A stretch of 64,000 nucleotides of DNA from Hirsutella rhossiliensis (lineage: Eukaryota > Ascomycota > Sordariomycetes > Hypocreales > Ophiocordycipitaceae). The stretch covers positions 1,054,001-1,118,000 of the forward strand of contig NW_025408669.1 of NCBI RefSeq assembly GCF_020360975.1, given 5' to 3'. A program made the translations under genes and the position numbers. Position 1 is the first letter of the stretch. Each line of letters starts with the position of its first letter. The notes under the pieces were generated by a model. It saw only the letters and a list, made by a program, of their open reading frames with translations, was not told the DNA's origin and ran no database searches. Shown piece after piece: positions 1-9,964 of the stretch.

Positions 1-388
1 CTTCCCCTTCTTCCTCTCTTCCTCCTTTTTCTTCACAGCAACAACATCTCCCATCGCACACATCTGCCAGGCCACGCCCATCAGCGCCTCCACTCGACGA
101 GCCTCATCCCACTGCTGGAGCCTGGAGCTGTCTCTTCTTGGACTCCCGCCCACCCATTGCTTGCGCAGTCTGTGTGCCTGCGAAACAAGGTCCAAAGCCT
201 CATCGTCAGTTGGGGCCTGCCCTGTCTTTGCCCAGACACACCCTTGCAAGAATGATGAATCCTGCACCCTTCTCTCCTACACCCTCTCACCTACACAACG
301 CGCCGCACATTCATCCCTCCACCTCGTCCGTCTACAACGCCCTCCTCTCCGGCCTTCCCTAGCTAACATCCTCGCGCCTCGTCTAGTC
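1..388. other. 5' leader/promoter of the Myb-like gene
   Basis: No gene is seen here. The stretch is pyrimidine-rich, as fungal leaders often are. A short upstream ORF with two consecutive ATG codons runs from 252 to 362 (36 codons plus stop) and ends 26 bases before the ATG at 389. If this lies in the mature leader it could dampen translation; an intron in the leader is equally possible. Confidence 0.4.
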
Positions 389-1975
389 ATGGCGCCTCAG
401 GATGGGCAGGATTCTGCCGACAGCAACAGCGAGGCCACCACAACAGACACCGCCGCCTTGCAACATGCTCCCGCCAACGCGGCTCGCGGTCAGGCGTCAC
501 CCGTTCCTCCCCGCACGAGGAAACGGTTGAGGGTGAGATTCTCTGCTGACACTTTGGTCTTGGAACCAGACGCCACCTCGGCCAACTCTCGTAACCAGGG
601 AACCTCTGACGCTGCTTCCACCGACGCAAACTCGGCCTCTCAAGCCGAATCCTCTGGCGAGTCCGGCCCTGCCTGCCTCAAAATGACAAGGAATGACCTT
701 CCCAAGCGCCCATGCCTCAAGAACGCAAAATGCCTCAAGCATAGCCCCTGCTTGAAGAATACGACAAAAGACGGCGGTGGCGAGTCTCTCGCGACCACAG
801 ATTGCCAGACCGACACGACAGACAGCTCCGCCGCAAAGCCAAGTCTCAAGTCTCGAGGGCCGACTGAGAGAGCCAAGGCGTCCGAGGCAGACTCGTCCAT
901 GCCCAGCAGCTCTGGGGGTGGGAGCGGCAGCGAGCTCGAGGTCTCCGAAAGGATCGACGACGCTTCTACGGATGCTAGTACGCCGGGGGCAGATTCGTCC
1001 AAAGGAGACTCGTCTGACGAACAAGGGCCGAGGGCCGCGACGGACAAGTCCGCCGGCGCGAGCTCCGCCGATAGTGGAGGTTGGTCCATCTCCGAGGATT
1101 GCCTCCTCAGGTCCATGAAAGAATCAAAGGATAACCTGCCGTGGGCCGACATTGGAACTGCTCTCGGCCGCACCAAGAACGACGTCAGGGCCCGCTGGGT
1201 AGTTATTAGAGACCAGCCGGCCCAATTCGCATATAGTGAGGAGGCTAGCGGCGAGGAGCAGGAGAGCTCGATTCAGCAGAGTCCAGGCACGTCGAAGCCC
1301 TCCAAGAAGCCGGCCAAGGCCCCAGATGAGACTCCCAGCGCCGTCAGCGACGAGTCCCAGGCCGCATCGGAACCCGCCAAGAACGCAAAGAGTAAAGGAA
1401 AGGGCAAGGCCGCCGCTCCGACAAAGTGGCACAAGGGGCAACGCAACGACAAGGTGGCCATGGAGAACAAGTCTGCCCGCTCAAAGGCCGCCGAGGCCAA
1501 CGAGCGTGAGCGCGACATTCTCTCGGGCGAGGAGGCGTCGTCCGAGTCGTCGGGCCCCCTGGGCGACGAGGAAGACGACGACGACGATGATGACGACGCC
1601 GGCGGCCTCCACTATGGCTGGCCCGAGTCGAAGTGCCAGGACGTGCGATACCTGCGCAACCACGTCTACCCGGAGCTCTATCCCGGCATGATCCAGCCGG
1701 AGCCCGACGAGTTCTTTGGCGAGCACGACTGCGCCGTCCTCGCTGCCGTCGACAGCAAGTACAAGCGGTCGCGGTGGCTCGAGATGCAGGCCAACTTTTA
1801 CAACGTCACGGGACGCATGGTGCCACTGTACCTCATCCGTGACAAATGCGAGCGCGCCGAGCGCGAGAGTGCCGAGCGCGAGCAGCCGTCGTCGCGCGCC
1901 GGCGGGCGCTGGCAACGCGTCGAGAGCTGGGTCGACGGGGTCCAGGACGGGGACCTCGAGGACCCGGCTCTCTGA
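389..1975 (+). CDS. Myb/SANT-like domain protein, uncharacterised
   Basis: Single-exon 528-aa protein. The frame is open from 161, but 389 is the first in-frame ATG. Residues about 230-276 form a Myb/SANT-like helix bundle (start GGWSISEDCLL, then LPWADIGTALGRTKNDVRARW), which suggests DNA or chromatin binding. Residues about 416-490 (around SKYKRSRWLEMQANFYN) are a second compact, probably helical segment. The N-terminal 220 residues are low-complexity and rich in Ser/Asp/Ala. They contain a cluster of repeated Cys-Leu-Lys units near residues 96-124. A run of eight Asp precedes the C-terminal domain. Nuclear localisation is inferred from the domain and Lys/Arg-rich tracts. The exact target and role are unknown; I do not recognise a named orthologue. 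Confidence 0.75.
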   Translation: MAPQDGQDSADSNSEATTTDTAALQHAPANAARGQASPVPPRTRKRLRVRFSADTLVLEPDATSANSRNQGTSDAASTDANSASQAESSGESGPACLKMTRNDLPKRPCLKNAKCLKHSPCLKNTTKDGGGESLATTDCQTDTTDSSAAKPSLKSRGPTERAKASEADSSMPSSSGGGSGSELEVSERIDDASTDASTPGADSSKGDSSDEQGPRAATDKSAGASSADSGGWSISEDCLLRSMKESKDNLPWADIGTALGRTKNDVRARWVVIRDQPAQFAYSEEASGEEQESSIQQSPGTSKPSKKPAKAPDETPSAVSDESQAASEPAKNAKSKGKGKAAAPTKWHKGQRNDKVAMENKSARSKAAEANERERDILSGEEASSESSGPLGDEEDDDDDDDDAGGLHYGWPESKCQDVRYLRNHVYPELYPGMIQPEPDEFFGEHDCAVLAAVDSKYKRSRWLEMQANFYNVTGRMVPLYLIRDKCERAERESAEREQPSSRAGGRWQRVESWVDGVQDGDLEDPAL

Positions 1976-3738
1976 GCGCGTCTTGTTTTCCTTTCTTTCA
2001 TCTCTGCGCTGTTCTCCGGATCTTGAACGGCGGCTGGGACGTGGCTTTTAGGCCATCAAACAGCTGGCCGGGTCAAGCTCACCCATCGAGGAGCTGTCAA
2101 TGCATGATCGCGGTTGGAAGAAGCGGCGACAGACATGAGGACGGCGCCTGAATCTGCCCACCTTTTTGGCAGACTCGACAAGCATCTTGAGGCGTTTCTT
2201 ATTTCTGCCTTTCCCAGGACACATTACCCCTTTACCCCATCTGTTGGCACGGCTGCCTTAGACTCGGGTGCACGGCGTTATCTACACATTAACTCTGCAT
2301 TTTCGGGGGAGTGGGAAGGTTGGATCGTGAGAGTCCGCCGCTCTCTCTTCTCCTTCCATCTACCTTTGTTCTTTTTCCTCATTTTTGCTACTTTTGCTTT
2401 CTTGTTCATTTTGACGTTGAGTTTGCGCAATCTGGGTGTTGGGAACACTCGCCGCGTTGGGCATTTCTGGAGAGCCAAGTGAGATGAGGGCGAAGGGAGC
2501 GCAAAGAGAGCGAAGACGACAGAGGGGCTGAGCACGCACGCACGAGCGAGGCTGTCTGATTATGTTCTCTTTTTGCGCGTGGCTCGTCCTTTTTGAGGCA
2601 CGGAGGGAATAGAGGGCGAGAGAGGCAGAGCCGGGCCTCGAAGCAGTCGCTTTTGCGTCTGGTAGCGTTGTCCGTCGGGGACGCGTGAGGAGCCAGGGAA
2701 GAATTCCGGGGGAGGGGGTTTGCGCTCGTGTTGTCCACTGTCGCCGGGTGCTCTTTAATACGAGGATTGGTCCCCCGCTTAGGAGTCGGAGCCTTGGGCC
2801 GCCGGGGATGCGGGATGCGGGATGCGGGATGCAGATGCGCACGCGGGATGCGCACGCATAGGGGGAGGATTGGGGAGAGATGAGGCGAAAAGGATAGATT
2901 TGAGCGGTAGAGCTGCGCGACAAAGACTAGACGCGTGATGAGAGAATAGACGAAGATGAATAACCAGGAGTCGATGTGCTTTGCGGGCAATAACGGTAGT
3001 CTGTGTGTGTGTTGTTGAGACGTGATGCCCAGAGGGAAAGGGGGGGAGGCAAGGTTGGAAAGGTTTCGTCTCGAGACCGGAGAGGACCTGGACAGCCTCC
3101 TCCCCTCCGGTCTATAGACGTGTGTGTGCAAAGGGCGTGTTCCTGGCGACGTGCCGGGAAGTAAGAGACGCAGCTCACAACCTCGTCCCTCCGCACTCCC
3201 GGCCAAGGCCGCAGCAACGTTGCCCCAACTACGTGACACATGTGTATCGGATATACATCCTCTAGGCTATTACACTGTATATGTGGCGCCCGTCATCCCA
3301 CGCCTCGCCACAGGGGAGTAAGAGGAAGGACGAGCGTGCAACGCTTGAATCAAAATGCTCACTGGGGGGGTATCGAGCAAGATTCACGGCCAAAAGGCAA
3401 AAAAAAAAATGCAGCCACCTCGGCCCCGCGCCCGCTTGGCAGCTGGCCAACCCTCATCTTCCTGGGTGAAAGCAAACACCCCTCCGTCGGCACACACAAC
3501 GCCTCTCAGATCCGATGCGGCTCTTGCTGCGCCCCATGTACAGAATGACAATGCCGAACGGGGGAGTGGATGCCGCGAGAACCAACCCCCGACTCCCACA
3601 TCATCGCTGTGCGCCCGACCCGGTCCGCCTGCGTAGATACAGCAGCCCAAAGCGGGGGAGAGGGGGGGGGGGCAACAAGAAATACACAGAAGTCGCGAAT
3701 CTCCGTTCCCGGGGCACCACCCGGTCAAGGCCGGCACC
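1976..3738. other. Intergenic region between convergent genes
   Basis: No supported gene. Open frames here are anti-frame artefacts of GC-rich sequence. It contains a short tandem array of GGGATGC units (about 2804-2833, with degenerate units to about 2860), a poly-A run near 3402 and a G run near 3661-3670. It should contain the 3' ends of both flanking genes. Confidence 0.5.
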
Positions 3739-4674
3739 TCATATCGGGTTTTCCATTCCAGGCGGCGGTACGAGCGCGGGGCCGAGCGCTGGTTTTGGCT
3801 CGCGTCCCTTGCCACGAACCGGAGTGTCGGGTCCGAGTCCGCGTGTCACCATCTTTCCCAAAACGGTGACGAGCTCACAGGCGTCGCGGAACATGTCGTC
3901 GTCCATGCCCTCGGTCGCGTCGTAGACCTCGGCGATGGTCTCCTTGGCCAGGCTCCGACTGGCCTCAGCATCGTGAATGCAATCGTAGAGAAACGCGGCG
4001 TACTCAGTCTTGACGGAGAGGCGCAACGAGTGCGAGCCCCAGAGCAACTCATCAGCCAGGCCGACGGCCTGCCTGAAGTATTTGTGGGCATCGGGGATGT
4101 AGTCGTTGGAAGGCAGGAGGAAGGAGGGCGGCAACAGGGCGACGTGCGGCTCGAAGCCCGGCGGGGGGCCGACAGGACCACCTTCCATAGGGTGTGTGGG
4201 CTGGACTGACGATGGCCTCGATGGCGGGTCTTGTGGGCTATAAGACTCGCCCAGATCTTTGCCTGCTGTGGACAGCACGTCGAGAGCGGTGCTCATGAGG
4301 GCCGGGGTCCAGCGAGCCATGTCGGAGACGGGAGGCTGGTTGTGGAACAGGACGAAGATGTGATGGAAGCTGGCGCGCAGTTTGTAGGCCAGGACCTTGA
4401 GCTCGACGTAGTTGCCAACCATGGGTATGACATATTGCTGGAGCATGACGAGGCCTTCGCGGGACAGCCAGATGATGTGGAGGACGCGCCTCAAGAAGAA
4501 GTGCGAGGTGGCAGGTTCGGGCCGGCGCTGTTTCTTGGCGGCTACGAGCTGCTCGGCAAGGTTAAGTGACAGACCGAGGATCTTGAAGAGCATCGAGGAG
4601 AGCAGGGGGTTGTCATTTTCGACGGCCCTTGCCAGGCGGCCGAGGAATTTTTGATCAACCTCAGACGACGCCAT
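3739..4674 (-). CDS. 14-3-3-like domain protein
   Basis: Single-exon 311-aa protein; the first in-frame ATG is at 4674 and the frame is open further upstream without another ATG. Sequence from about residue 5 to 120 is strongly helical (FLGRLARAV, NPLLSSMLFK, YVELKVLAYKLRASF). Residues about 215-290 contain YFRQAVGLADELL, then SVKTEYAAFLYDCIHDAEASR and a final acidic helix, which resembles the last helices of 14-3-3 proteins. Canonical 14-3-3 proteins bind phosphoserine peptides as dimers; whether the basic binding pocket is complete here I cannot say. A Pro-rich insert (about residues 150-190) and a Pro-rich tail are unlike canonical family members. It could be a divergent 14-3-3 paralogue with a different ligand. 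The fold assignment rests on pattern recognition only. Confidence 0.55.
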   Translation of the reverse strand: MASSEVDQKFLGRLARAVENDNPLLSSMLFKILGLSLNLAEQLVAAKKQRRPEPATSHFFLRRVLHIIWLSREGLVMLQQYVIPMVGNYVELKVLAYKLRASFHHIFVLFHNQPPVSDMARWTPALMSTALDVLSTAGKDLGESYSPQDPPSRPSSVQPTHPMEGGPVGPPPGFEPHVALLPPSFLLPSNDYIPDAHKYFRQAVGLADELLWGSHSLRLSVKTEYAAFLYDCIHDAEASRSLAKETIAEVYDATEGMDDDMFRDACELVTVLGKMVTRGLGPDTPVRGKGREPKPALGPALVPPPGMENPI

Positions 4675-5436
4675 GCCATGAGGTCGAGCCCTCCCGACCC
4701 GGCCTCGAGGCAGTAGAAAGGGCGTGGGTTCAGTCGGGCGAAAGGGATCCGGGTACGAGCGGCTATTGTGTGGCGCCTGAGACAGTAGGGTCAGAAGAGG
4801 CAGTTCTGCGGGAGATGCAGACACAGCAGTGCAAACGAGGGACAGTGTTGCGATTGAGAGACATGGAACCGAAAGAGAGGAAGTTTTGAGGACGGACAGA
4901 TGGATGTAAGAGGAATGTTGCAGAGGGCCAAGGAGAGCAGACAGTTGGCAGGCTGTGATTGGGCCGTGGCCAACAACAAAGAGCAGCGGCTGTGTGTGGA
5001 TACGGTGAGGGTTGAGGCTGAAGGACAAGAGGCCTGAGAGGATGGCGGCTAATGCAAGAGTTGCGAAGCATCTGGAAGCGAGAGGCGGGAGAGGCGGAGA
5101 GAGAGGCGGAGAGAGACAGGGAGGGCGAAAAGGGAGGATAGGAGATGCAATGGCAGGCCAATGGAGGCAACAGCCGAGGATGCCGTGACCGGCCGAGGTG
5201 AGAATATGCAGAGACGATGGCGGAAGAGTGGGTGGAAGTGTTTATAGGGGGGGGGCATCGCCAGCCACCCGCTCGATGGACAAATGCACAGTAAGATCTA
5301 ATACCGTGGACCCCTGTCGAGAGACCCCCTTGTCGACCGTTGTCCGTTGCTCTGCTGCTTTCCTTTTCCGCTCCAAGGGGCGGTGAGCCCGACCCTGGGC
5401 AGGAGGGTTTCTTGACCTGGATCTATCCATCGATTG

Positions 5437-5482
<46 letters not shown>

Positions 5483-6330
5483 GTAGTTGTGCGCGTGCAG
5501 ACAGACATCTCGTCTCCTCATCATCATCATCATCATCATATCCCTGCTTTCTGTCGAGTAGGCAGGCACTCGCCCACTCATGTCCTCGAATCCATCCATG
5601 GCCTCATGGCCAGCTCGAGTCGCTCGTGCAAGGAACAAGCTGCCCCAACCACGCGCGCCCGCCGCAGCAGCGCTCCTCTCGTCACGACGATGGGAACCCC
5701 GGGATCCCGCCACAGTCGAGGTCGGAGAGAGAGAGAGACGGGTAGCTGCTGGGCTGGGCGTGCGTGCGACTCGGCCATGCTCACACCACCAATTGGCTGG
5801 CCCAATGATGAGTCAGGTCGAGAGAGATGGACGTGTTTGTTTCTCTTGATGCTTCATGCAACATACCTTGGCTCATTATGACGGGACGATTCATTAACCT
5901 CTCTGCTCGGGAGAGAGTGAGGTTGAAGAAGCCAGACGGAGAGAGTGGAAAAGAAAAGTAAACAAGAGACAGACGGCTTGCAAAACCCTGCGCGGAATAC
6001 TTTGTATACGCAGCCAGTACCGACCAGAAGGTAGCGACCAAGGCTGCTCACGCCTCGATTCTACCTCCAAGTCAAGTCCCCTCCAGTACTGCGTCGAGTA
6101 GGTACCTCGGATGGCGGACAACGAAAAAGGCCAGCCGAACACGAGGACCCCTGCCCGGCCTGCAGACACCAACTGGTGCCTGGCCAGGTACGGAGTACTT
6201 GCCCCAAGCCCCAAGGCCCCACCAGGGGACAAGTCCAAGAGACCTTGGGCCCCAACCACTTTCCCCATCGGGCATTTAAATGCCCCTGGGTGGAGAGAAC
6301 TTGTCTCGCACCTTCAAATGGACACGCCGG
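4675..6330. other. Intergenic region with microsatellites
   Basis: Contains the promoter and leader of the 14-3-3-like gene (reading leftward). A (GT)n microsatellite spans 5438-5480 and a (CAT)n run 5518-5539. A copy of the 9-mer TACGGAGTA lies at 6189-6197. No gene is supported; the small open frames lack codon bias or recognisable motifs. Confidence 0.45.
5438..5480. repeat. (GT)n microsatellite
   Basis: About 21 GT/TG units with one interruption (gc). Seen directly. It lies in a non-coding spacer about 0.8 kb upstream of the 14-3-3-like ATG and is likely length-polymorphic between strains. Confidence 0.9.
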
Positions 6331-9300
6331 CTTATCGGTGGTGCCCGCAATTGCGTCGTAATTCACTTAGGCCACGTGACCACTTATCGCCCGCAAAACG
6401 CCGCCCGTGAAATCGTGTGCAGGACGCCTGATAAGTGCATTTGATAAGTTCCCACCCGACTTATCGGGTTTCCGGCCAACCCAGCCCAGACATTCGCCCC
6501 GTAGGAAGGTTGCCCGATCGACCGAGATGGCCGCGGACGACTCGTACACGGCAGCTGACGAGCGCGCCCGTGCCGCCCGGAGGGCGGGCATCCAGGCGAA
6601 GAAGGACGAACAGCCGGCGAACACGACGCGGAGTTACGCGGCGAAGCAGCGGGAGTGGAAGGCGCGTCCCCCGGCCGGTCCTCCACTTCGATCCCTGTCA
6701 CGTACGGCCCCCTAGGCGGCTAACAGACAAATGCGTATAGGCCTGGTGCCATACGCCTCGGGCTGCAGCAGACGGCTCGCTCTATAGCTGGCCCGACGGC
6801 GAGCTCGTAACGCCGGACAAGCTGGCGGCGTGGCTCAAAGAGGATATCCTGTTACGACGCGTTGTGCCGCCGCAGAAGAAGAAGCCGCGCGCGGGTAAGA
6901 TTAGGGGCAACGGCAACGGCGAGGCCGTACAGGTACGGCAACAGCGCGAACAGGAGCAGCTCGAGGCCGCGGCCATGGCAGAGGCCGAAAGCCTGGCCGA
7001 AGCTTTGGAGGTCCCCCTGGCCGAGGCCGCCGAGCTGCTCGCTGACGACCGCGAGGGCTACGTGCCACCCACAGGCCTCGCGACGGCTGCAGTAGACCTT
7101 ACCGAAGGGTCTTTGCTTACGAGGGCACTATCGACGCCTATATCGCGGCCGTTATCGAGCTATGGAGGCTCCAGGTGGCTCACGGCAACGCGAATACGGA
7201 GAATCCCGGGGCGCCGCCGTACGAGGATTCCTTGAGCAACGGGGCCGGCAGCGGGGGAAGCACGACCGCGCCTCCTTTAAAGACCGCGGAAGCGACGGGA
7301 TCCAGGCCGGCTACCTCCCCGATGAATGGCTTCGGATCCAGGATCTCCTTCTCACTGGCGCCGCGTATACGCCGCAAAACCTCCGTACGCGAGTCGACCT
7401 CCTCTTCGGCCACTACTACCTCTTACGGGGGGAGAACCGGCGCAAGATGGAGCTTGCAGACCTATCCCTACTCGACTATCCGCCTTCGGAGGGCCCGACC
7501 CCCTGTGGTTGCCTGGTAAGCCTTTACGGGACGGCAAGCTAAATAAGACGGCGAGGAAGGAGTTTATGGGCGCGCTCCGGCACAAGGACCCCTTATTCTG
7601 TACGCAAGGGGCCCTAGCACAGCTCTTCTTTTGGCGCTGGCACGTCGCCGGCGAACCGCCCCCGTCCTTCCGGCGCCGTCAGGACTGGTATCGGATCAAG
7701 GTCCTCGTCGGGCGGGACCGCGAGCAGGAGCTCTCGTACCCGACGCAGCTACAAGAGACCTGGCGTATCTTCGGCGCTGCCGGCCTTATCGCGTCGAAGA
7801 AGACGCACCTCCCGCGCAGGGTGGGCGCCCAGGACGCGGAGACCCATGGCACGTCGCTCGCCCAGATCTCGCAGGCCGGCCGCTGGAACCAGAGCGTGCT
7901 CTGCCAGGCATATCTTACGCACCTACCGCGGCAGTTCATGCGTATCGTCGCCGGCTTCTCGGCCTCCCCGGGGGACTACTTCCTCGCGCGTGCGGCTCAC
8001 GAACCCCCGTACGTCTTACAAAAGCAGCTGTGGCCGTGGATCGAGGAGTGGGAACCCCGCTTTGAGGCGCGGGCGCGCCGGCAATGCTGGGCAGAAGGCG
8101 GTCTCGACGACGACGACCTAGCCGCTGACGGCTTCCTTAAGCTTATGCGGCGCCTGCGTATAGTACTTCTGCAGGACCTGGCCGTCCTACAGCTCCGCTA
8201 CCCGTCGCTACCGTTCTTCGCCTACGCCCCTTTTGGCGGGCCCGAGTGGGACGAGTTCGCCGTCGCCGTGCGGTCCACCGCGGTAGGGGCTATGGAGCCG
8301 GTAAGCCTGCTCGTACGACGCGCGCTGCCGGAACTAAGCGGCGTCATAGAGAGCACGCGGGAGGCCCTGTTACAGAATAGTCAGCGGCTCGCCATCCGGC
8401 TTGAGGCCCGGCTGGACGGGATTCAGGGCGGCCTCGATGCCCTCCTCCAAGGCAAGGTCCCTATCACCTTTACCGGCTACTTCGGAGCCGGGTCAGCAGA
8501 GGCGCTGGCCCCAGCCCGGCCCCGGCCCCGTCAACAGTACCTACCTTGAATCTCAATACAGCTCCGGCCCCGGCCCCGGCCCCCGCCCCAGAGCCTCTGG
8601 TACCAGGCATGCCTATCGTCACAGCCCTGGCAAGGGTCTTTACGGTGGGGGACGTCTGGAAGGAATGGGGTGAAGGGTTTGCAGGTCAGAAGGCCGTACG
8701 GGAGCTGGAAGAGACGTGGGAAGCCGCTGGCGCCGGGGAACGGGGTCAGAGTGCAGTTCTGTCGCCGGAAGGTGATCTGGGACGAGCTGTTGGCCCGTAT
8801 GGCGTCCGGCAAATGCAAGGAGGCGGCCGTTGCAGAGCTAGAGCTGTTACGCGCCGGCCGAAGCTTGAACCGACTCGTCGACGAGCTCAAACAGCGCCGA
8901 CGGCGGGGCCAGGATCGGGGCCAGGGCCAGGGCCAGATACGGGTACAGGTAGGGACCCCGTGCCCGATGACCCAGGTCCAGGCCGGACCAGGTCCAACTC
9001 GAGGTCAGGGCCGTCGGGGCGGAGGACCCGGCTGGGAAAGCGGACCGCCCTCGTCGACGTAAGCCAGCCGCCTCGTAGAGTCTTTATACATATTTATATC
9101 CATGTAACTAGACATATTTTTGAGGATCAAAGGGCCGTAGGATCGGTGCATTACTATCTCGCAGTTCCTGTAGCCGAGCCTAGCCCCATTACCCATTCGC
9201 GGCGCTGCAACGCAAATATCTCGACGGACAGTAGCCTATACGGGTGCTCCTCGACCAAACGCGCCGCCGGAGTGGAGTAGTCCCCCAGGCCCCGGAATGG

Positions 9301-9422
9301 CCTCGATTGGGCTGCTGGCCGTGGAGATATTCGCGTGCGCGGCGCCGGGCACTTATCAGATGGTAGATATGTAATCGCATACGATTTCCCGAAATTACTC
9401 CGCAAATCGACCCCACGATAAG
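6331..9422 (+). mobile_element. Crypton-type tyrosine-recombinase DNA transposon
   Basis: A GC-rich insertion with a recombinase gene (6527-9062), flanked on both sides by copies of CTTATC/GATAAG: 6331, 6383, 6430, 6443 and 6460 on the left, 9352 and 9417 on the right. Cryptons have no terminal inverted repeats and carry a tyrosine recombinase plus a GCR1_C DNA-binding domain, matching what is encoded here. The limits given are set by the motif clusters and are approximate; I could not identify a target-site duplication. Unlike the pogo-type element at 20-22.7 kb, this copy shows no AT-shift, so it either escaped RIP or arrived after RIP ceased to act. A GC-rich composition different from its neighbours is consistent with independent origin. 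Confidence 0.7.
6527..9062 (+). pseudogene. Crypton tyrosine recombinase with GCR1_C domain, multiply frameshifted
   Basis: The ATG at 6527 begins a Crypton-like N-terminus (NTTRSYAAKQREWK). A probable 79-bp intron follows (6662-6740, branch-like GCTAAC near its end, non-canonical GC donor), and the frame resumes as a tryptophan-rich segment. Downstream is the recombinase core: LRTRVDLLFGHYYLLRGEN (about 7390), FFWRWHVAG (about 7628), an H-x-x-R pair (THLPRR, about 7805) and the candidate nucleophile Tyr in QAYLTHLP (about 7910). The last part (8620-8890) is a GCR1_C-type domain (VGDVWKEW, then FCRRKVIWDELL). To read these blocks in order the frame must slip by -1 six times, near 7107, 7205, 7521, 8507, 8718 and 8735, each in a short G or C run. 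I see no premature stop other than those the slips create. It is a pseudogene, or an intact gene with consensus errors. Confidence 0.7.
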
Positions 9423-9964
9423 TCCTGCTTATTACAGTAGGCTTCGACCTAATTACCTACCTAAGGTACCGAGCCAAGGTTAATCATATGGTACTCCGTA
9501 CAGTAAGCAGATACACAAGGTAGAGAGGCCAGCATGCCAGGTAATTACAGAATCCACATCGGTACCACCGTAACATGCCGTGCGCTCCAACTTGCAACTA
9601 CTGCACCTACTCGCACTCTCCCAACCTCCTCCCTTTTCCTCTCCGGACATCCTCCTCCACCAAGACTGCATCGTGCCATTCTTCTCCCCCCCAACAAACG
9701 GCGGTGAAGCCCTCTTCACCTTGGCCCGGAACAGCCTCATCCGCTTTGGACGGCATCCTCTGTCCTACACTTCGTACGTGTGCAATAAACTAGTCTACAT
9801 GCGCCGTACAGAGCAGTCCTTCTTGCCCATTGGCTGTTGGGCTCGCTGCCTTCTGCTTGCGCTTCACGCCCCTGCCCTTGCGCCTCGCTGTTGCACTGTA
9901 CAAATCCAAACACCTCCTTCACATATAAATCAATCGTCTACCATGTCGACGAATCCTGCCATGC
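9423..9964. other. Intergenic region between Crypton and SCAP 3' end
   Basis: No gene seen. It contains TAGGTA/TACCTA-type repeats around 9453-9475 and an exact TACTCCGTA at 9492-9500. The SCAP 3' UTR should lie in its right part. Confidence 0.4.
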
